Notes: generated from the sequence alone by a model not told the origin. DNA of 64,000 bases from Flavobacterium restrictum (GCF_007097245.1 NZ_VJZT01000002.1:179859-243858), one strand, 5' to 3'. Shown: positions 34,885 to 44,070, counted from the first letter of the stretch. Numbers and translations are program-made.

Positions 34885-35685
34885 ATGACTAAAAAAAGCA
34901 CTATTCAAGTCGAAAAAGTAAATCTTCACATTGTAAATTGGCTCAAATCGTATGCAGAAAATGCCAAATCAAACGGATTTGTAATTGGTATTTCAGGAGG
35001 TGTCGATTCAGCAGTAACCTCAACTCTTTGTGCGCAAACAGGTTTGAAAGTCGTATGTATTGAAATGCCAATACATCAGGCAGAAAGTCATGTTACCCGC
35101 GCACGAGAACACATAGACCAACTCAAAAAGCGATTCTCAAATGTAGAGAATGCTGTAGCCGATTTAACTTCGGTTTTTGAAACATTCAAAAGTATTGTTC
35201 CTAATACTGTTGAGGAAAGCAAAGTTCATTTGTCCTTGGCCAATACTAGAGCTCGATTGCGCATGACTACGTTGTACTATTTTGCTGGAATTCATGGACT
35301 TTTGGTCGCTGGAACAGGAAATAAAGTAGAGGATTTTGGCGTTGGTTTTTATACCAAATATGGTGACGGTGGCGTTGACTTAAGTCCTATTGCTGACTTG
35401 ATGAAATCCGAGGTATATGCGCTAGGAGCCTATTTGCAAGTGCCCAATGCCATCTTGATTGCTGCTCCAACGGATGGTTTATTTGGCGATGATCGATCAG
35501 ATGAAGATCAATTAGGAGCCAGTTATGATGAATTGGAATGGGCAATGCTACAAGCCGAAAATGGCAAGGAGGCAAGCGATTTTTCAGGTAAAGAAAAAAA
35601 TGTATTTGAAATTTATAAAAAATTAAATACAGCTAACCAGCACAAAATGAGAGCTATACCTGTTTGTGAAATAAATAGAGATTAA
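34885..35685 (+). CDS. nadE: NH3-dependent NAD+ synthetase
   Basis: NadE converts nicotinate adenine dinucleotide to NAD+ with ATP and ammonia. The 266-residue protein has the N-type ATP pyrophosphatase P-loop ISGGVDSAV (about residues 38-46), LANTRARLRMTTLYYFA, VAGTGNKVEDFGVGFYTKYGDGGVD and LMKSEVYALG. There is no glutaminase domain, so it is the ammonia-dependent form. It is divergent from gldB. Confidence 0.95.
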   Translation: MTKKSTIQVEKVNLHIVNWLKSYAENAKSNGFVIGISGGVDSAVTSTLCAQTGLKVVCIEMPIHQAESHVTRAREHIDQLKKRFSNVENAVADLTSVFETFKSIVPNTVEESKVHLSLANTRARLRMTTLYYFAGIHGLLVAGTGNKVEDFGVGFYTKYGDGGVDLSPIADLMKSEVYALGAYLQVPNAILIAAPTDGLFGDDRSDEDQLGASYDELEWAMLQAENGKEASDFSGKEKNVFEIYKKLNTANQHKMRAIPVCEINRD

Positions 35686-35772
35686 AAAAATCGATAAACT
35701 GCATTTTTATTGTATTTTTTTTACTACATTTAACCTATCATTTTGATAAACAACTCTTAAAAAATAAATACC

Positions 35773-36402
35773 ATGATTAAAGTTTGTTTAGCAGATAATT
35801 TTCCAGTAACACATTTTGGCGTAAAGTCTTACTTTAAAGACAACTCCGAGATATCAATTGTTGCCAATGTAGGTAACTTTTTGATGGTTAGGGACATTCT
35901 TCTCAATAAAGAAATTGACGTTTTAGTTCTAGATTTAGAATTAGAAGGTCTAGCAAGTATTTTTGAAGTTAAAGCAACTTTGAAAAACTTCCCAAAAACA
36001 AAGATTATCATTTTTAGTGGTCTTTCAGAACAAATTTATGCTCCAAATGCAATAAAAGCAGGAGTTTCAGGATTTGTTCATAAGTCCGAAAAATTGGAAA
36101 CTTTGGGTCAATCGATTATTAAAGTCCACCAAGGAAAAATAATCATTAACGAAACTGTTCGCAAAAACATGGCTTTGATAGCAAAACAAAGCAAAAGCGA
36201 ACGCTTGTATCGAAAACTTTCTAATCGTGAGATTGAAGTATTGCGTTATTTGAGTGATGGTAAGAAAAATCACGAAATAGCAACCATTCTTACTTTGAAC
36301 GAGAAGACAATTAGTACTTACAAATTGCGATTGCTTACCAAACTAAACGTAACCAATTTGGTCGATTTAGTAAATAAAGCCAAAACATTAGAAATTGTAT
36401 AA
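35773..36402 (+). CDS. NarL/FixJ-type response regulator
   Basis: The 209-residue protein has an N-terminal receiver domain with the phosphoacceptor Asp in DVLVLDLELEG (near residue 56) and the conserved Lys in GFVHKSE. The C-terminal LuxR-type helix-turn-helix reads LSNREIEVLRYLSDGKKNHEIATILTLNEKTISTYKLRLL. A histidine kinase partner is not nearby, so its signal is unknown. A terminator follows. Confidence 0.92.
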   Translation: MIKVCLADNFPVTHFGVKSYFKDNSEISIVANVGNFLMVRDILLNKEIDVLVLDLELEGLASIFEVKATLKNFPKTKIIIFSGLSEQIYAPNAIKAGVSGFVHKSEKLETLGQSIIKVHQGKIIINETVRKNMALIAKQSKSERLYRKLSNREIEVLRYLSDGKKNHEIATILTLNEKTISTYKLRLLTKLNVTNLVDLVNKAKTLEIV

Positions 36403-36406
36403 ATAA

Positions 36407-36440
36407 AAAAACCGTCTCCTATACTAGAGACGGTTTTTTT
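36407..36440. terminator. Bidirectional terminator between the response regulator and the Dabb gene
   Basis: The arms AAAACCGTCTC and GAGACGGTTTT have an 8-base loop, an A run before and a T run after. The flanking genes converge on it. Confidence 0.88.
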
Positions 36441-36456
36441 TTGAGTTCTAAAAATA

Positions 36457-36792
36457 CTACAAGGACTCATAATCTATTTCTAAAAAATCCTCCACTTGTT
36501 TGAGCCAAATATTTTGAACAAAAGCCACATGATCGGGGTGATTGTTGTAATATTGATACGCCTCATTGTTTTGAAATTCCATAGAAATTCCAAATTCATA
36601 TTTGTTTTTAACGCTGGTTTGTTTTAAAATCTCAAAGGTACGAACGCCTTCGATTGCAGTTAATTTTGAAACGGCATCAAAAAAATGGCGTTTATCCTGA
36701 TCACTCATCCCTGCTTTGAATGAAAAAATAACCGAATGCCGAATGGTTTTATTTAAAGGTACTTTTTGGGAATTACTGTTGTTGTTCATCAT
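36457..36792 (-). CDS. Dabb-family (stress-responsive alpha/beta barrel) protein
   Basis: The 111-residue product fits the ferredoxin-like dimeric alpha/beta barrel: IRHSVIFSFKAGMSDQDKRHFFDAVSKLTAIEGVRTFEI, then YEFGISMEFQNNEAYQYYNNHPDHVAFVQNIWLKQVEDFLEIDY. The NHPDHVAFV segment is characteristic. The biochemical role is unknown. It lies 20 bases downstream of the GH13 gene and is probably cotranscribed with it. Confidence 0.85.
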   Translation of the reverse strand: MMNNNSNSQKVPLNKTIRHSVIFSFKAGMSDQDKRHFFDAVSKLTAIEGVRTFEILKQTSVKNKYEFGISMEFQNNEAYQYYNNHPDHVAFVQNIWLKQVEDFLEIDYESL

Positions 36793-36811
36793 TTTATTTT
36801 TAAGTCAAAAA

Positions 36812-38731
36812 TTATTGTTTTTTTAGCCATAGCACATCATACGCACTAATAAAATTCTTTTCTTGAATTTCTATCACACTATTTGTGAGTAAGCTAAAGA
36901 CCTTAATAATACTGTCATCAAGGAAAACGCTTTTGCCAAAAAAAGTGTCAAATTCAGAGAAATTAGTAATTACATAAATTTGTTCCCCCGTTTTGGCAGT
37001 CTTTTTGAAAACCAATAAATGGGTGTTTTCGTAATCTATAAATTGAATGTCATTATTGTCCGCAAAGGCAGGAGTTTGCTTTCTGATGGCAATCATTTTT
37101 TTGAGTTGGGCAAAAACTTGTGCAGGTGGGGATGCGGTAGTTTTCTCGTTGATTAAATTCCAGTTCATTGCAGAACGATGCAACCAGCGATTATCGAACT
37201 TTTTGGTTTCGTCGTTGCGGTAGTCGTAATTATTGGGCAAAGCCACCTCATCGCCACTATAAATCATAGGCAAACCGCCAAGTGACAATATGATTCCATG
37301 CTGTAAATTGATACGTTTTATGGCCAATTCCGTTTCCTTTTGATTGCTTACACTTACCGCTTTTTCTAAACCACAAAGCGCCGCCATAGAACCTGACAAG
37401 CGAGCATTTCCGGTTTGTGGCTCAATCATAAATCGTTCTCCTAACCCAAAACTTCCGTTAAAACCATCGCAATAATGTTTTAGAATATACAAGCGGTGCT
37501 GCAAACTATCCCGTCCCAATTCCGTGACTAATTGATCCGAAAATCCCAGTCCAATATCATCATGACAACGAGCATAATTGATCCAAGTGGTGTTTTTGGG
37601 CTTTTTAGGAATGGCTTGAATTGATTTTTTGAGTAAACGCGTGTCTCTAGTCGCCAAAGCCTCCCAACTTAAGGCCATAAAATTAGCATTATAGGCAATA
37701 TCACACTCATCGCCTTGAGCCAATCCTTCTCCAAAATATTTTATAATTTCATCTGGGGCTACAATTGCCTCGGCGATATAACCTACGCCTGGTGCAACAA
37801 TTTGTCCAGCTAATTTAAAAAGTTGGAGCAATAAGTGAACTTCGGGAAGGTTTTGATTGTATTTTCCAATTTCTTTCCACATGTAGGCTACGGCATCAAA
37901 TCGAAAAATATCGATTCCCTTGTTTGACCAAAATAACATAGTATCAATCATTTCAACCAAAACCAATGGATTTTTATAGTTCAAATCCCATTGATAACCA
38001 TAAAACAAGGTCATTACCCATTGATTAGAATCGGGTAAATAAGTAAAATTTCCTGGCGACGTATCCGGAAAAATATCCGTCATGGTTTGCTCGTAAGCAT
38101 TGGGCAAAGTTCTATCTGGAAAAAAATAGAAAAAATCTTTGTATTTGGGATGACCATTCCTGCCTTCGACCGCCCATTGGTGTTGATCTGCGCAATGATT
38201 GAGGACAAAATCCATGACAAGATTCATATCATTTCTTTGCATTTCTTGAACCAAGTCTTCAAAATCTGCCATTGTTCCAAACTTCGGATTAATTTCACGG
38301 TAGTTTTTTACGGCATAACCACCATCATTTTCAAATTCAGGCACGTCCAGAAAAGGCATCAAATGAATGGTGTTAATTCCTAAATCTAACAAATAAGGAA
38401 TTTTAGCTTTCAAGCCATTAATATCTATGTTAAAAAGATCTACATACAGCATCATCCCAACAATTTTTTCGCTTGAATACCAATTAGGGTGCGCAACACG
38501 ACTCAAATCTCGCTTTTTTTGCAAAGCAGAACGCTTCTCGAAATTAGCGACTAGGGATTGCAGTAACAATTCAAAAGCTTCCTCTTTGAAAGGACTATTG
38601 GCATATAAATTTTGAAACAAATCAGTGATTATGGGGAAATTGGCTCCCAATCGCAAATAAAAATCTTTGTCTTTTATTTTTACGCTTTTTAAAAAAACGT
38701 TTAATTTTGATAATTTTTCTGCCTGCTGCAT
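36812..38731 (-). CDS. GH13 amylosucrase-like enzyme
   Basis: The 639-residue protein resembles GH13 subfamily 4 (amylosucrase and sucrose hydrolase), which act on sucrose through a glucosyl-enzyme. The barrel motifs are VMDFVLNHCADQHQWA, GIDIFRFDAVAYMWKEIG (nucleophile Asp), YIAEAIVAPDE (acid/base Glu) and ARCHDDIGLGF (third Asp). FPDRTLPNAYEQTMTDIFPDTSPGNF is typical of amylosucrase. There is no signal peptide, so it should be cytosolic. Whether it makes glucan, hydrolyses sucrose or does phosphorolysis cannot be told from sequence. Confidence 0.85.
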   Translation of the reverse strand: MQQAEKLSKLNVFLKSVKIKDKDFYLRLGANFPIITDLFQNLYANSPFKEEAFELLLQSLVANFEKRSALQKKRDLSRVAHPNWYSSEKIVGMMLYVDLFNIDINGLKAKIPYLLDLGINTIHLMPFLDVPEFENDGGYAVKNYREINPKFGTMADFEDLVQEMQRNDMNLVMDFVLNHCADQHQWAVEGRNGHPKYKDFFYFFPDRTLPNAYEQTMTDIFPDTSPGNFTYLPDSNQWVMTLFYGYQWDLNYKNPLVLVEMIDTMLFWSNKGIDIFRFDAVAYMWKEIGKYNQNLPEVHLLLQLFKLAGQIVAPGVGYIAEAIVAPDEIIKYFGEGLAQGDECDIAYNANFMALSWEALATRDTRLLKKSIQAIPKKPKNTTWINYARCHDDIGLGFSDQLVTELGRDSLQHRLYILKHYCDGFNGSFGLGERFMIEPQTGNARLSGSMAALCGLEKAVSVSNQKETELAIKRINLQHGIILSLGGLPMIYSGDEVALPNNYDYRNDETKKFDNRWLHRSAMNWNLINEKTTASPPAQVFAQLKKMIAIRKQTPAFADNNDIQFIDYENTHLLVFKKTAKTGEQIYVITNFSEFDTFFGKSVFLDDSIIKVFSLLTNSVIEIQEKNFISAYDVLWLKKQ

Positions 38732-38846
38732 GTTGGTATTGGTTTATATATTTTAAAAATAGTAAGTGTTATTCTGTTTTTATGATTGTTTCTTTTTTAA
38801 ATAAGTTCCGAGTTATAGCAATTATATCTCCTTTTAAAATTTGAAT

Positions 38847-39611
38847 TTACCAGCCTTGATTCAAGCCATTCTTGACTACTTCTTGGTATTTTTGTTTATC
38901 AAAACTATATAAATTGGGCGCTTTATGAGCTACATTACTTTTCTTTTCGTCTAATTTGACTAGTATTCCAATAGCAGTAATTTTACGCAGAAAATTGCGT
39001 CGATCTAGTTTTTTTCCCAAAATAGTTTCATAAAGTCGTTGTAATTCTGGAATTGTAAATTTTTCGGGTAATAAATTGTATCCAACCGGCATCAAATTCA
39101 ATTCCATCCGTAGTGTTTCAAGTGCTTTATCCAGAATCTCTTTATGATCTAAAATTAATTCAGGGACTGCATGGTGATCAATCCATTCTACTGTTTCATT
39201 TTTCCCAACTTGCTGCGGAATAATTTGCGAAAAATCTACTAATGCATAATAGCCCACCGTAACAAAACGATTGGTATACCACTCCCCTTTTTCTTTTGGA
39301 ATTCCGTAAAAATCTAAAACAATACTACTAAAATCACTATCGTTTCGTTTGGCACACCCAAAAGTAGCAAACTGTCTCAAAAAAATTCCTTTTACCCCTG
39401 TTCGATTGTTCAACACAGTAACAGCAGCTTGATCAATATCCTCATCAACAGGAACGAAACCTCCTGGCAAAGCCCATTTCTCGCTGTATTTAGTTTTTAT
39501 CAACAAGACTTTGAGTTGATTGTCATGAAATCCAAAAATCACACAATCAATTGACAACCCGGGTTGATAAAGAGAAGTATCTTCTAAAACAGCTTTTAAC
39601 ATGATTTTCAT
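38847..39611 (-). CDS. Nudix-type transcriptional regulator (NrtR/AraR-like)
   Basis: The product, about 254 residues, has an N-terminal Nudix domain and a C-terminal winged-helix-like domain (LPEKFTIPELQRLYETILGKKLDRRNFLRKI). The Nudix box is degenerate (GGFVPVDEDIDQAAVTVLNNRTGV), lacking the full REuxEE catalytic signature. That fits a sugar- or nucleotide-sensing regulator rather than a hydrolase. In Bacteroidota such proteins include AraR and other sugar-catabolism regulators. The in-frame ATG at 39656 is farther upstream; the ATG at 39611 fits the family better. Its targets are not evident here. Confidence 0.8.
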   Translation of the reverse strand: MKIMLKAVLEDTSLYQPGLSIDCVIFGFHDNQLKVLLIKTKYSEKWALPGGFVPVDEDIDQAAVTVLNNRTGVKGIFLRQFATFGCAKRNDSDFSSIVLDFYGIPKEKGEWYTNRFVTVGYYALVDFSQIIPQQVGKNETVEWIDHHAVPELILDHKEILDKALETLRMELNLMPVGYNLLPEKFTIPELQRLYETILGKKLDRRNFLRKITAIGILVKLDEKKSNVAHKAPNLYSFDKQKYQEVVKNGLNQGW

Positions 39612-39830
39612 TTTGAATCTTTTCTTTATAGGGTTGCAATTTACTTTTTTTTTCAAAGCTACAACTCTTAAATTCCATTTTCGACCTCTTTAAGTCTATT
39701 CATTTTTAAAAATAGTATAAAAAAACGACTTTAATTACACAAGTATCTACATAAAATTGGGATAATAAAAACGATATGTACTTTTTTTTCTTTTTTTGAA
39801 TGTGAAATGTTTAAGCTATTAAAAAAAAAC

Positions 39831-39838
39831 TAACTTTG
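39831..39838 (+). promoter_or_regulatory. -7 box of an orphan transcription unit
   Basis: TAACTTTG matches TAnnTTTG exactly. Downstream, before a terminator at 40020-40047, lies only a 25-codon frame. Confidence 0.5.
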
Positions 39839-39894
39839 CGTCATAATAACACTTTGTAGAGCATTGCTATTATATTAAACCAAAAACTAAACTT

Positions 39895-39972
39895 ATGAAA
39901 AAAAATGCAATGCCGTATTGCGGGTTGATTTTTTCGACTCCATGGTACGCGCAAACAATTGATTATCCCTAA
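39895..39972 (+). CDS. 25-codon frame resembling an isolated signal peptide
   Basis: ATG to TAA encodes MKKNAMPYCGLIFSTPWYAQ plus five residues (TIDYP). Basic start, hydrophobic middle and YAQ before TIDYP look like a signal peptide with a few mature residues. It has a promoter box 57 bases upstream and a terminator 48 bases downstream. It may be the remnant of a deleted secreted-protein gene or a real small peptide; the sequence does not decide. Confidence 0.35.
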   Translation: MKKNAMPYCGLIFSTPWYAQTIDYP

Positions 39973-40019
39973 AAACAGTATCAATTGTAGATTAAAATAA
40001 AAATTGTTAGTTACTTATT

Positions 40020-40047
40020 GAGGCTGTTTATGTTGGGCAGCCTCTTT
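40020..40047 (+). terminator. Terminator-like hairpin before the acyltransferase gene
   Basis: GAGGCTG and CAGCCTC enclose an 11-base loop and are followed by TTTAAA. It lies 17 bases ahead of the acyltransferase start, so it could also attenuate that gene. Confidence 0.6.
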
Positions 40048-40063
40048 AAAAAAAAGAATCCTT

Positions 40064-41197
40064 ATGGAAAAACCCGCATTACATACCAAGAAACATTACG
40101 CAATACTTGACGGTTTACGTGGTGTTGCTGCAATTATGGTTGTTGCCTTTCATATCATGGAGGCTCATGCTACGAGTCATCTAGATCAGGTTATCAATCA
40201 CGGGTACCTTGCGGTTGACTTTTTTTTCTTACTCTCTGGTTTTGTAATAAGCTACGCTTATGATGATCGCTGGAGTAAAATGAATGTCACCGATTTTTTT
40301 AAAATTCGTCTTGTTCGCTTGCAGCCCATGGTTGTCATGGGAATGATTATTGGGGCGTTGACTTTTTATTACCAAGATTCATCGTTGTGGCCTACCATAC
40401 ACCAAGTACCCGTATGGAAAACCATAGTGATTATGCTCATAGGATTTACATTGATACCCGTGCCGCCCTCTATGGATATAAGAGGTTGGCAGGAAATGCA
40501 CCCATTGAACGGCCCGGGATGGTCTTTGTTTTTTGAATACATAGGGAATATTCTTTATGCGTTATTTGTACGGAAATTTTCGAATAAAGCGCTTTCGATA
40601 CTCGTATTTTTGTCAGGTTGTTTGTTGATTCATCTTGCTGTTACGAGTCCAAACGGCGATGTAATTGGGGGTTGGTCACTAGATTCTACGCAACTACACA
40701 TTGGTTTTTCACGAATGTTGTTTCCGTTTTTTGGAGGGCTGTTATTGCATCGAATGGTAAAACTAACCACTATCAAAAACGCTTTTTGGTGGGCTAGTTT
40801 ACTTACTGTTGCCGTACTAGCAATGCCCAGAATAGGAGGAAGTGAGCATTTATGGATGAACGGAATTTATGATTCCTTAAGTATTATTCTTGTTTTCCCG
40901 TTAATTGTATTCTTGGGAGCAAGTGGCGAAGTTACTGGTAAGTACGCTACTCGGATTTGCAAATTTCTGGGCGAAATATCATATCCTATTTACATTACTC
41001 ATTATCCGCTTATTTACTTATACACGGCATGGGTTGTTGGTGCTAAAATTTCATTTGAAGAAGCATTGCCTATGAGTGTGCTCACGCTGATAGGAGCTGT
41101 ACTTATTGCTTATGCTTGTTTGAAATTATACGACGAACCAATACGTATCTGGTTAAAAAAAAAGGGTTTTGAAAAAGAATTGATAGCCGTTTTCTAA
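40064..41197 (+). CDS. Membrane acyltransferase (OafA/YrhL type, acyltransferase 3 family)
   Basis: The 377-residue polytopic protein has about ten membrane segments and the family start LDGLRGVAAIMVVAFHIME with the catalytic-type His in VAFH. Other conserved parts are GYLAVDFFFLLSGFVISYAYDDRW, NGPGWSLFFEYIGN and GEISYPIYITHYPLIY. Members O-acylate surface glycans, peptidoglycan or small molecules; the acceptor here is unknown. It stands alone, ending at a bidirectional terminator. Confidence 0.9.
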   Translation: MEKPALHTKKHYAILDGLRGVAAIMVVAFHIMEAHATSHLDQVINHGYLAVDFFFLLSGFVISYAYDDRWSKMNVTDFFKIRLVRLQPMVVMGMIIGALTFYYQDSSLWPTIHQVPVWKTIVIMLIGFTLIPVPPSMDIRGWQEMHPLNGPGWSLFFEYIGNILYALFVRKFSNKALSILVFLSGCLLIHLAVTSPNGDVIGGWSLDSTQLHIGFSRMLFPFFGGLLLHRMVKLTTIKNAFWWASLLTVAVLAMPRIGGSEHLWMNGIYDSLSIILVFPLIVFLGASGEVTGKYATRICKFLGEISYPIYITHYPLIYLYTAWVVGAKISFEEALPMSVLTLIGAVLIAYACLKLYDEPIRIWLKKKGFEKELIAVF

Positions 41198-41250
41198 TTG
41201 AAATACCACAATACCATTTAGAAAATAAAATGTAAAATCATTCTTTTATT

Positions 41251-41290
41251 AAAAAAGCGATACTATTCAAAGGAATGGTATCGCTTTTTT
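41251..41290. terminator. Bidirectional terminator between the acyltransferase and the GH16 gene
   Basis: AAAAAAGCGATACTATTC and its near-perfect complement (one mismatch) flank a 4-base loop. Runs of A and T on both sides fit termination of both converging transcripts. Confidence 0.9.
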
Positions 41291-41361
41291 TATGTGACAA
41301 TTCGTTACTGTACCAATTTCAATTTTAAACAGATTTCTACAAAAAGTTACGCTATTTTACA

Positions 41362-42420
41362 CTAATTATAGACTCTAATATAATCTACCTCTAACGTTGA
41401 AGACGAAAAGTTAGGATCCACATCGCCACCCCAACTGCCGCCCATGGCAAAATTTACTATTAAATAGAATTTTTTATTGAATGGAAATTTCTCCGAATTT
41501 TGAAAGGTGTAATACAAAACATCATCTACATAAAATTTGATTGCAGTTGCAGTCCAATTTGCAGTGTAAATATGGAATTCCGTATTATCAGTAGGTACAT
41601 TTATGGTTCCGGTATCAGGAGTATTTCCTGAACGACCGGGTGAGTGCAACGAGGAATGATTTACGTGTAATTCCTTTCCAACTGATTCTAAAATATCGAC
41701 CTCACCACACGCTGGCCATCCCACAGTACCTATATTACTACCCAGCATCCAAACTGCGGGCCAAGTCCCCACACCAGTAGGAATTTTAGCCCGAATGACT
41801 ACTTTGCCATAGGTAAAATCAAATTTTCCGTTGCTTTCTATTCTACCCGATGTAAAATCACCATTTCCGTATTTTTCTCTAACGGCTTTGATTTTCAAAA
41901 CTCCCCCTTCAACAATTGTATTTTGAGGGCGATTCGTATAGGATTGTAACTCATTGTTAACATGACCAGGATCCCAAATTTGAAACGTCCATTTCGAATT
42001 ATCAGGTGCACCATCTACATTAAACTCGTCAGACCACACTAGTGTCGAACCTACAAAAACCGTTATTGTAGTGGTTGTGCTTACAAAATTTGCACCATTG
42101 TATGCCGACCCGTATACCGTAAATGTGTTTGTTCCAGCTGCCGCAAAAGTGTGCGTAAAACTCCCCGTGGTAGACTCTATTGTTTGTCCATCGACTAGCA
42201 TTTTATACGACGTGGCATTGGTCGCACTCAAGGTAAACGTTACTTTTCCGGTACCATCACCCGTTGGTTTTTGCACCGTTGCGCCATCAATACTGGCCGT
42301 AATGGTTAGATTAGAAGGTTTTAACGAAGGCTCATTGCCACCATCAGTATTGCTGCTGCAAGAGCAAAAGGTAAAGCAAAAACTAATTACAGCGACTAGT
42401 TGTGAAAACTGTTTGTACAT
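41362..42420 (-). CDS. GH16 beta-glucanase (laminarinase-type) lipoprotein
   Basis: The product hydrolyses beta-1,3 (or mixed) glucans. It has a lipoprotein signal (MYKQFSQLVAVISFCFTFCSC), a PKD-like domain (about residues 35-125) and a GH16 catalytic domain with the EVDILE motif (about residues 240-245: nucleophile E240, E245 acid/base). VWSDEFNVDGAPDNSKW and YTANWTATAIKFYVDD are typical. The start at 42420 was preferred over an in-frame start at 42480 because it yields the signal peptide. It is the last gene of the polysaccharide locus. Confidence 0.92.
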   Translation of the reverse strand: MYKQFSQLVAVISFCFTFCSCSSNTDGGNEPSLKPSNLTITASIDGATVQKPTGDGTGKVTFTLSATNATSYKMLVDGQTIESTTGSFTHTFAAAGTNTFTVYGSAYNGANFVSTTTTITVFVGSTLVWSDEFNVDGAPDNSKWTFQIWDPGHVNNELQSYTNRPQNTIVEGGVLKIKAVREKYGNGDFTSGRIESNGKFDFTYGKVVIRAKIPTGVGTWPAVWMLGSNIGTVGWPACGEVDILESVGKELHVNHSSLHSPGRSGNTPDTGTINVPTDNTEFHIYTANWTATAIKFYVDDVLYYTFQNSEKFPFNKKFYLIVNFAMGGSWGGDVDPNFSSSTLEVDYIRVYN

Positions 42421-42454
42421 ATCTTTTTTTATATAAATTAAAATTTTAGTTTTT

Positions 42455-43909
42455 TTACCAAATAAAAGTTCCCACAGCACCTGCGTCTAAAGACGTTGTT
42501 ACCCACTTCCCGTTGTATTTGATATTGAATATTTCAGAAGCACTTCCGTCGTTTTCGACTAATAAAACGGTCTTTCCCACAGGGGTTTTGAACGCAATTG
42601 TATTCAAACTTCCCATCATTGTACTTGCAATTCTTACGGAACCTGCAGGAACAAATTTAGAAGCGTGTGCCGCAATATAATACCCAACGTTTCTAATAAA
42701 AGTTTCGGAACTGGTAATCGTGATAGCTCCTTTGCAGGTTGAACAACCACCAGCGGTGTGGGGTCCAAAATTACCATCATTGGCAAGATTCCATTGTAAG
42801 GCTGTCTTGCTCCAATTGCGCATGGAACCAATAATTACGTTTTTGACTTGCCATTTCAAATCGCCATCAAAACTGCCCGTTGACGCCGTATATTGCTCGG
42901 TAAAATAAACGTTTTTGCTAGGAAAAGCGTCGTGAACCGTGCTCAATGCGCTAATATCGCCTCCGTATAAATGAAATGCGGCACCATCTACAAATGGGTT
43001 TGCACCTGCATCATTAAGTACCGTCATTGGGTATTGGGTGTTGTCACAATTGTGATCGTAAGCAACAATTTTTGTAGTACTTGCAGTGGCTTGTAAGGCA
43101 GGCCCTAAATGGTTTTTTATAAAATCGGCTTGCTGTAGTGCCGTCATAACCATACTCGGGTTGTTGCCTCCATGCAAAGGTTCGTTTTGAGGGGTAAGGG
43201 CGTCAATTGTAATGCCCTCTTCTTTCATTTTTTGAAGGTATTTTACAAAATATTGGGCGTAAACGCTGTAGTATTGTGCTTGTAAACTACCGCCAACAAA
43301 ACTAGCTTTGTCCTTCATCCAGAGCGGTGCCGACCATGGAGTTGCCATAATTTTGATTTTTGGATTAATCGCTAAAATGGATTTTAGCACAGGAATTAAA
43401 TTAATTTTATCGGCTGACAAGCTAAAATTAGTCAAGTTCACATCCGTTTGTCCCGTGGCAAGATCGTCATAGGTAAAAGGAGCCGCATCCATATCAGAAG
43501 CACCAATGCTAATACGCAAATAACTGATTCCTATACCCGTACTCGTCCCGAACAGTTCTTGCAACAATTCTTGTTTTTTGGCTGGCGTTAATTGGTTGAT
43601 TACTTCAGCACTACCTCCTGTTAAAGTAAACCCAAAACCATCAACGGTTTGATACGTTACTGTTGGGTCAACATCTATAGTTTGATTCGTGTTAAGAAGC
43701 GTTCCAAAACCCAAAACGCTTGTTTGCTTTTCTAACAAGACCGTTTGATTTCCTTTGGTTAACCAAAAATCAACATCGTTCGTCACCACAGGCGGTGTTG
43801 GTGTAGGCGTTGGTGTAGGTACTGGATCTACGCTATCATTCGATGAGGAACAACTTAATTGCATGAATATTGTTGCAATCAAGAATATTTTTTTTACTAC
43901 ACTTTTCAT
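42455..43909 (-). CDS. GH30 glycosidase lipoprotein (beta-1,6-glucanase-like)
   Basis: The 484-residue protein has a lipoprotein signal (KIFLIATIFMQLSC), a Thr/Pro linker (DPVPTPTPTPTPPVV) and a GH30 catalytic domain. The acid/base Glu is in TPQNEPL (about E243) and the nucleophile Glu in YFTEQY (about E338). VDGFGFTLTGGSAEVI and ATPWSAPLWMKD are family motifs. GH30 subfamily 1/3 enzymes act on beta-1,6-glucan or glucosylceramide; next to GH16 and SusCD a beta-1,6-glucan branch activity is the likeliest. The tether suggests the outer surface. A 34-base gap separates it from the GH16 start. Confidence 0.9.
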   Translation of the reverse strand: MKSVVKKIFLIATIFMQLSCSSSNDSVDPVPTPTPTPTPPVVTNDVDFWLTKGNQTVLLEKQTSVLGFGTLLNTNQTIDVDPTVTYQTVDGFGFTLTGGSAEVINQLTPAKKQELLQELFGTSTGIGISYLRISIGASDMDAAPFTYDDLATGQTDVNLTNFSLSADKINLIPVLKSILAINPKIKIMATPWSAPLWMKDKASFVGGSLQAQYYSVYAQYFVKYLQKMKEEGITIDALTPQNEPLHGGNNPSMVMTALQQADFIKNHLGPALQATASTTKIVAYDHNCDNTQYPMTVLNDAGANPFVDGAAFHLYGGDISALSTVHDAFPSKNVYFTEQYTASTGSFDGDLKWQVKNVIIGSMRNWSKTALQWNLANDGNFGPHTAGGCSTCKGAITITSSETFIRNVGYYIAAHASKFVPAGSVRIASTMMGSLNTIAFKTPVGKTVLLVENDGSASEIFNIKYNGKWVTTSLDAGAVGTFIW

Positions 43910-43991
43910 AGTTGTTTTTTTTATTGGCTTAATTCTATGAATTACCGCATTTATTGTAAGTTCTCCTGCGTGAGGGATAGTAGTGGAGCTC

Positions 43992-44070
43992 TTTTTTAGC
44001 TGGGCTTTTTCTGCCCAGCTAAAAAAAGCGGGAACGGATAGCCCGCCCCGAGGCTTTTTCTGCCGAGGGA
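43992..44070. repeat. Composite hairpin repeat between the two GH30 genes
   Basis: Perfect 14-base arms (43992-44005 and 44013-44026, core TTTTTTAGCTGGGC) enclose CTTTTTCT-like loop bases. A GC-rich part with GCGGG/CCCGC and a second GCTTTTTCTGCC follow. The first hairpin has T/A runs on both sides and can terminate transcription from the upstream GH30 gene. The GC-rich part resembles dispersed Flavobacterial repeats. Confidence 0.65.

Larger units (their letters stand above)
39657..40063. other. 407-base stretch between the Nudix regulator and the acyltransferase
   Basis: AT-rich. It holds the leader of the Nudix gene on the reverse strand, the -7 box at 39831, the 25-codon frame and the hairpin at 40020-40047. 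No other gene was seen. Confidence 0.6.

Noticed and set aside
42071..42436. Forward 121-codon frame opposite the GH16 gene
   Set aside because: It is antisense to the PKD domain and signal peptide region of a well-supported gene.
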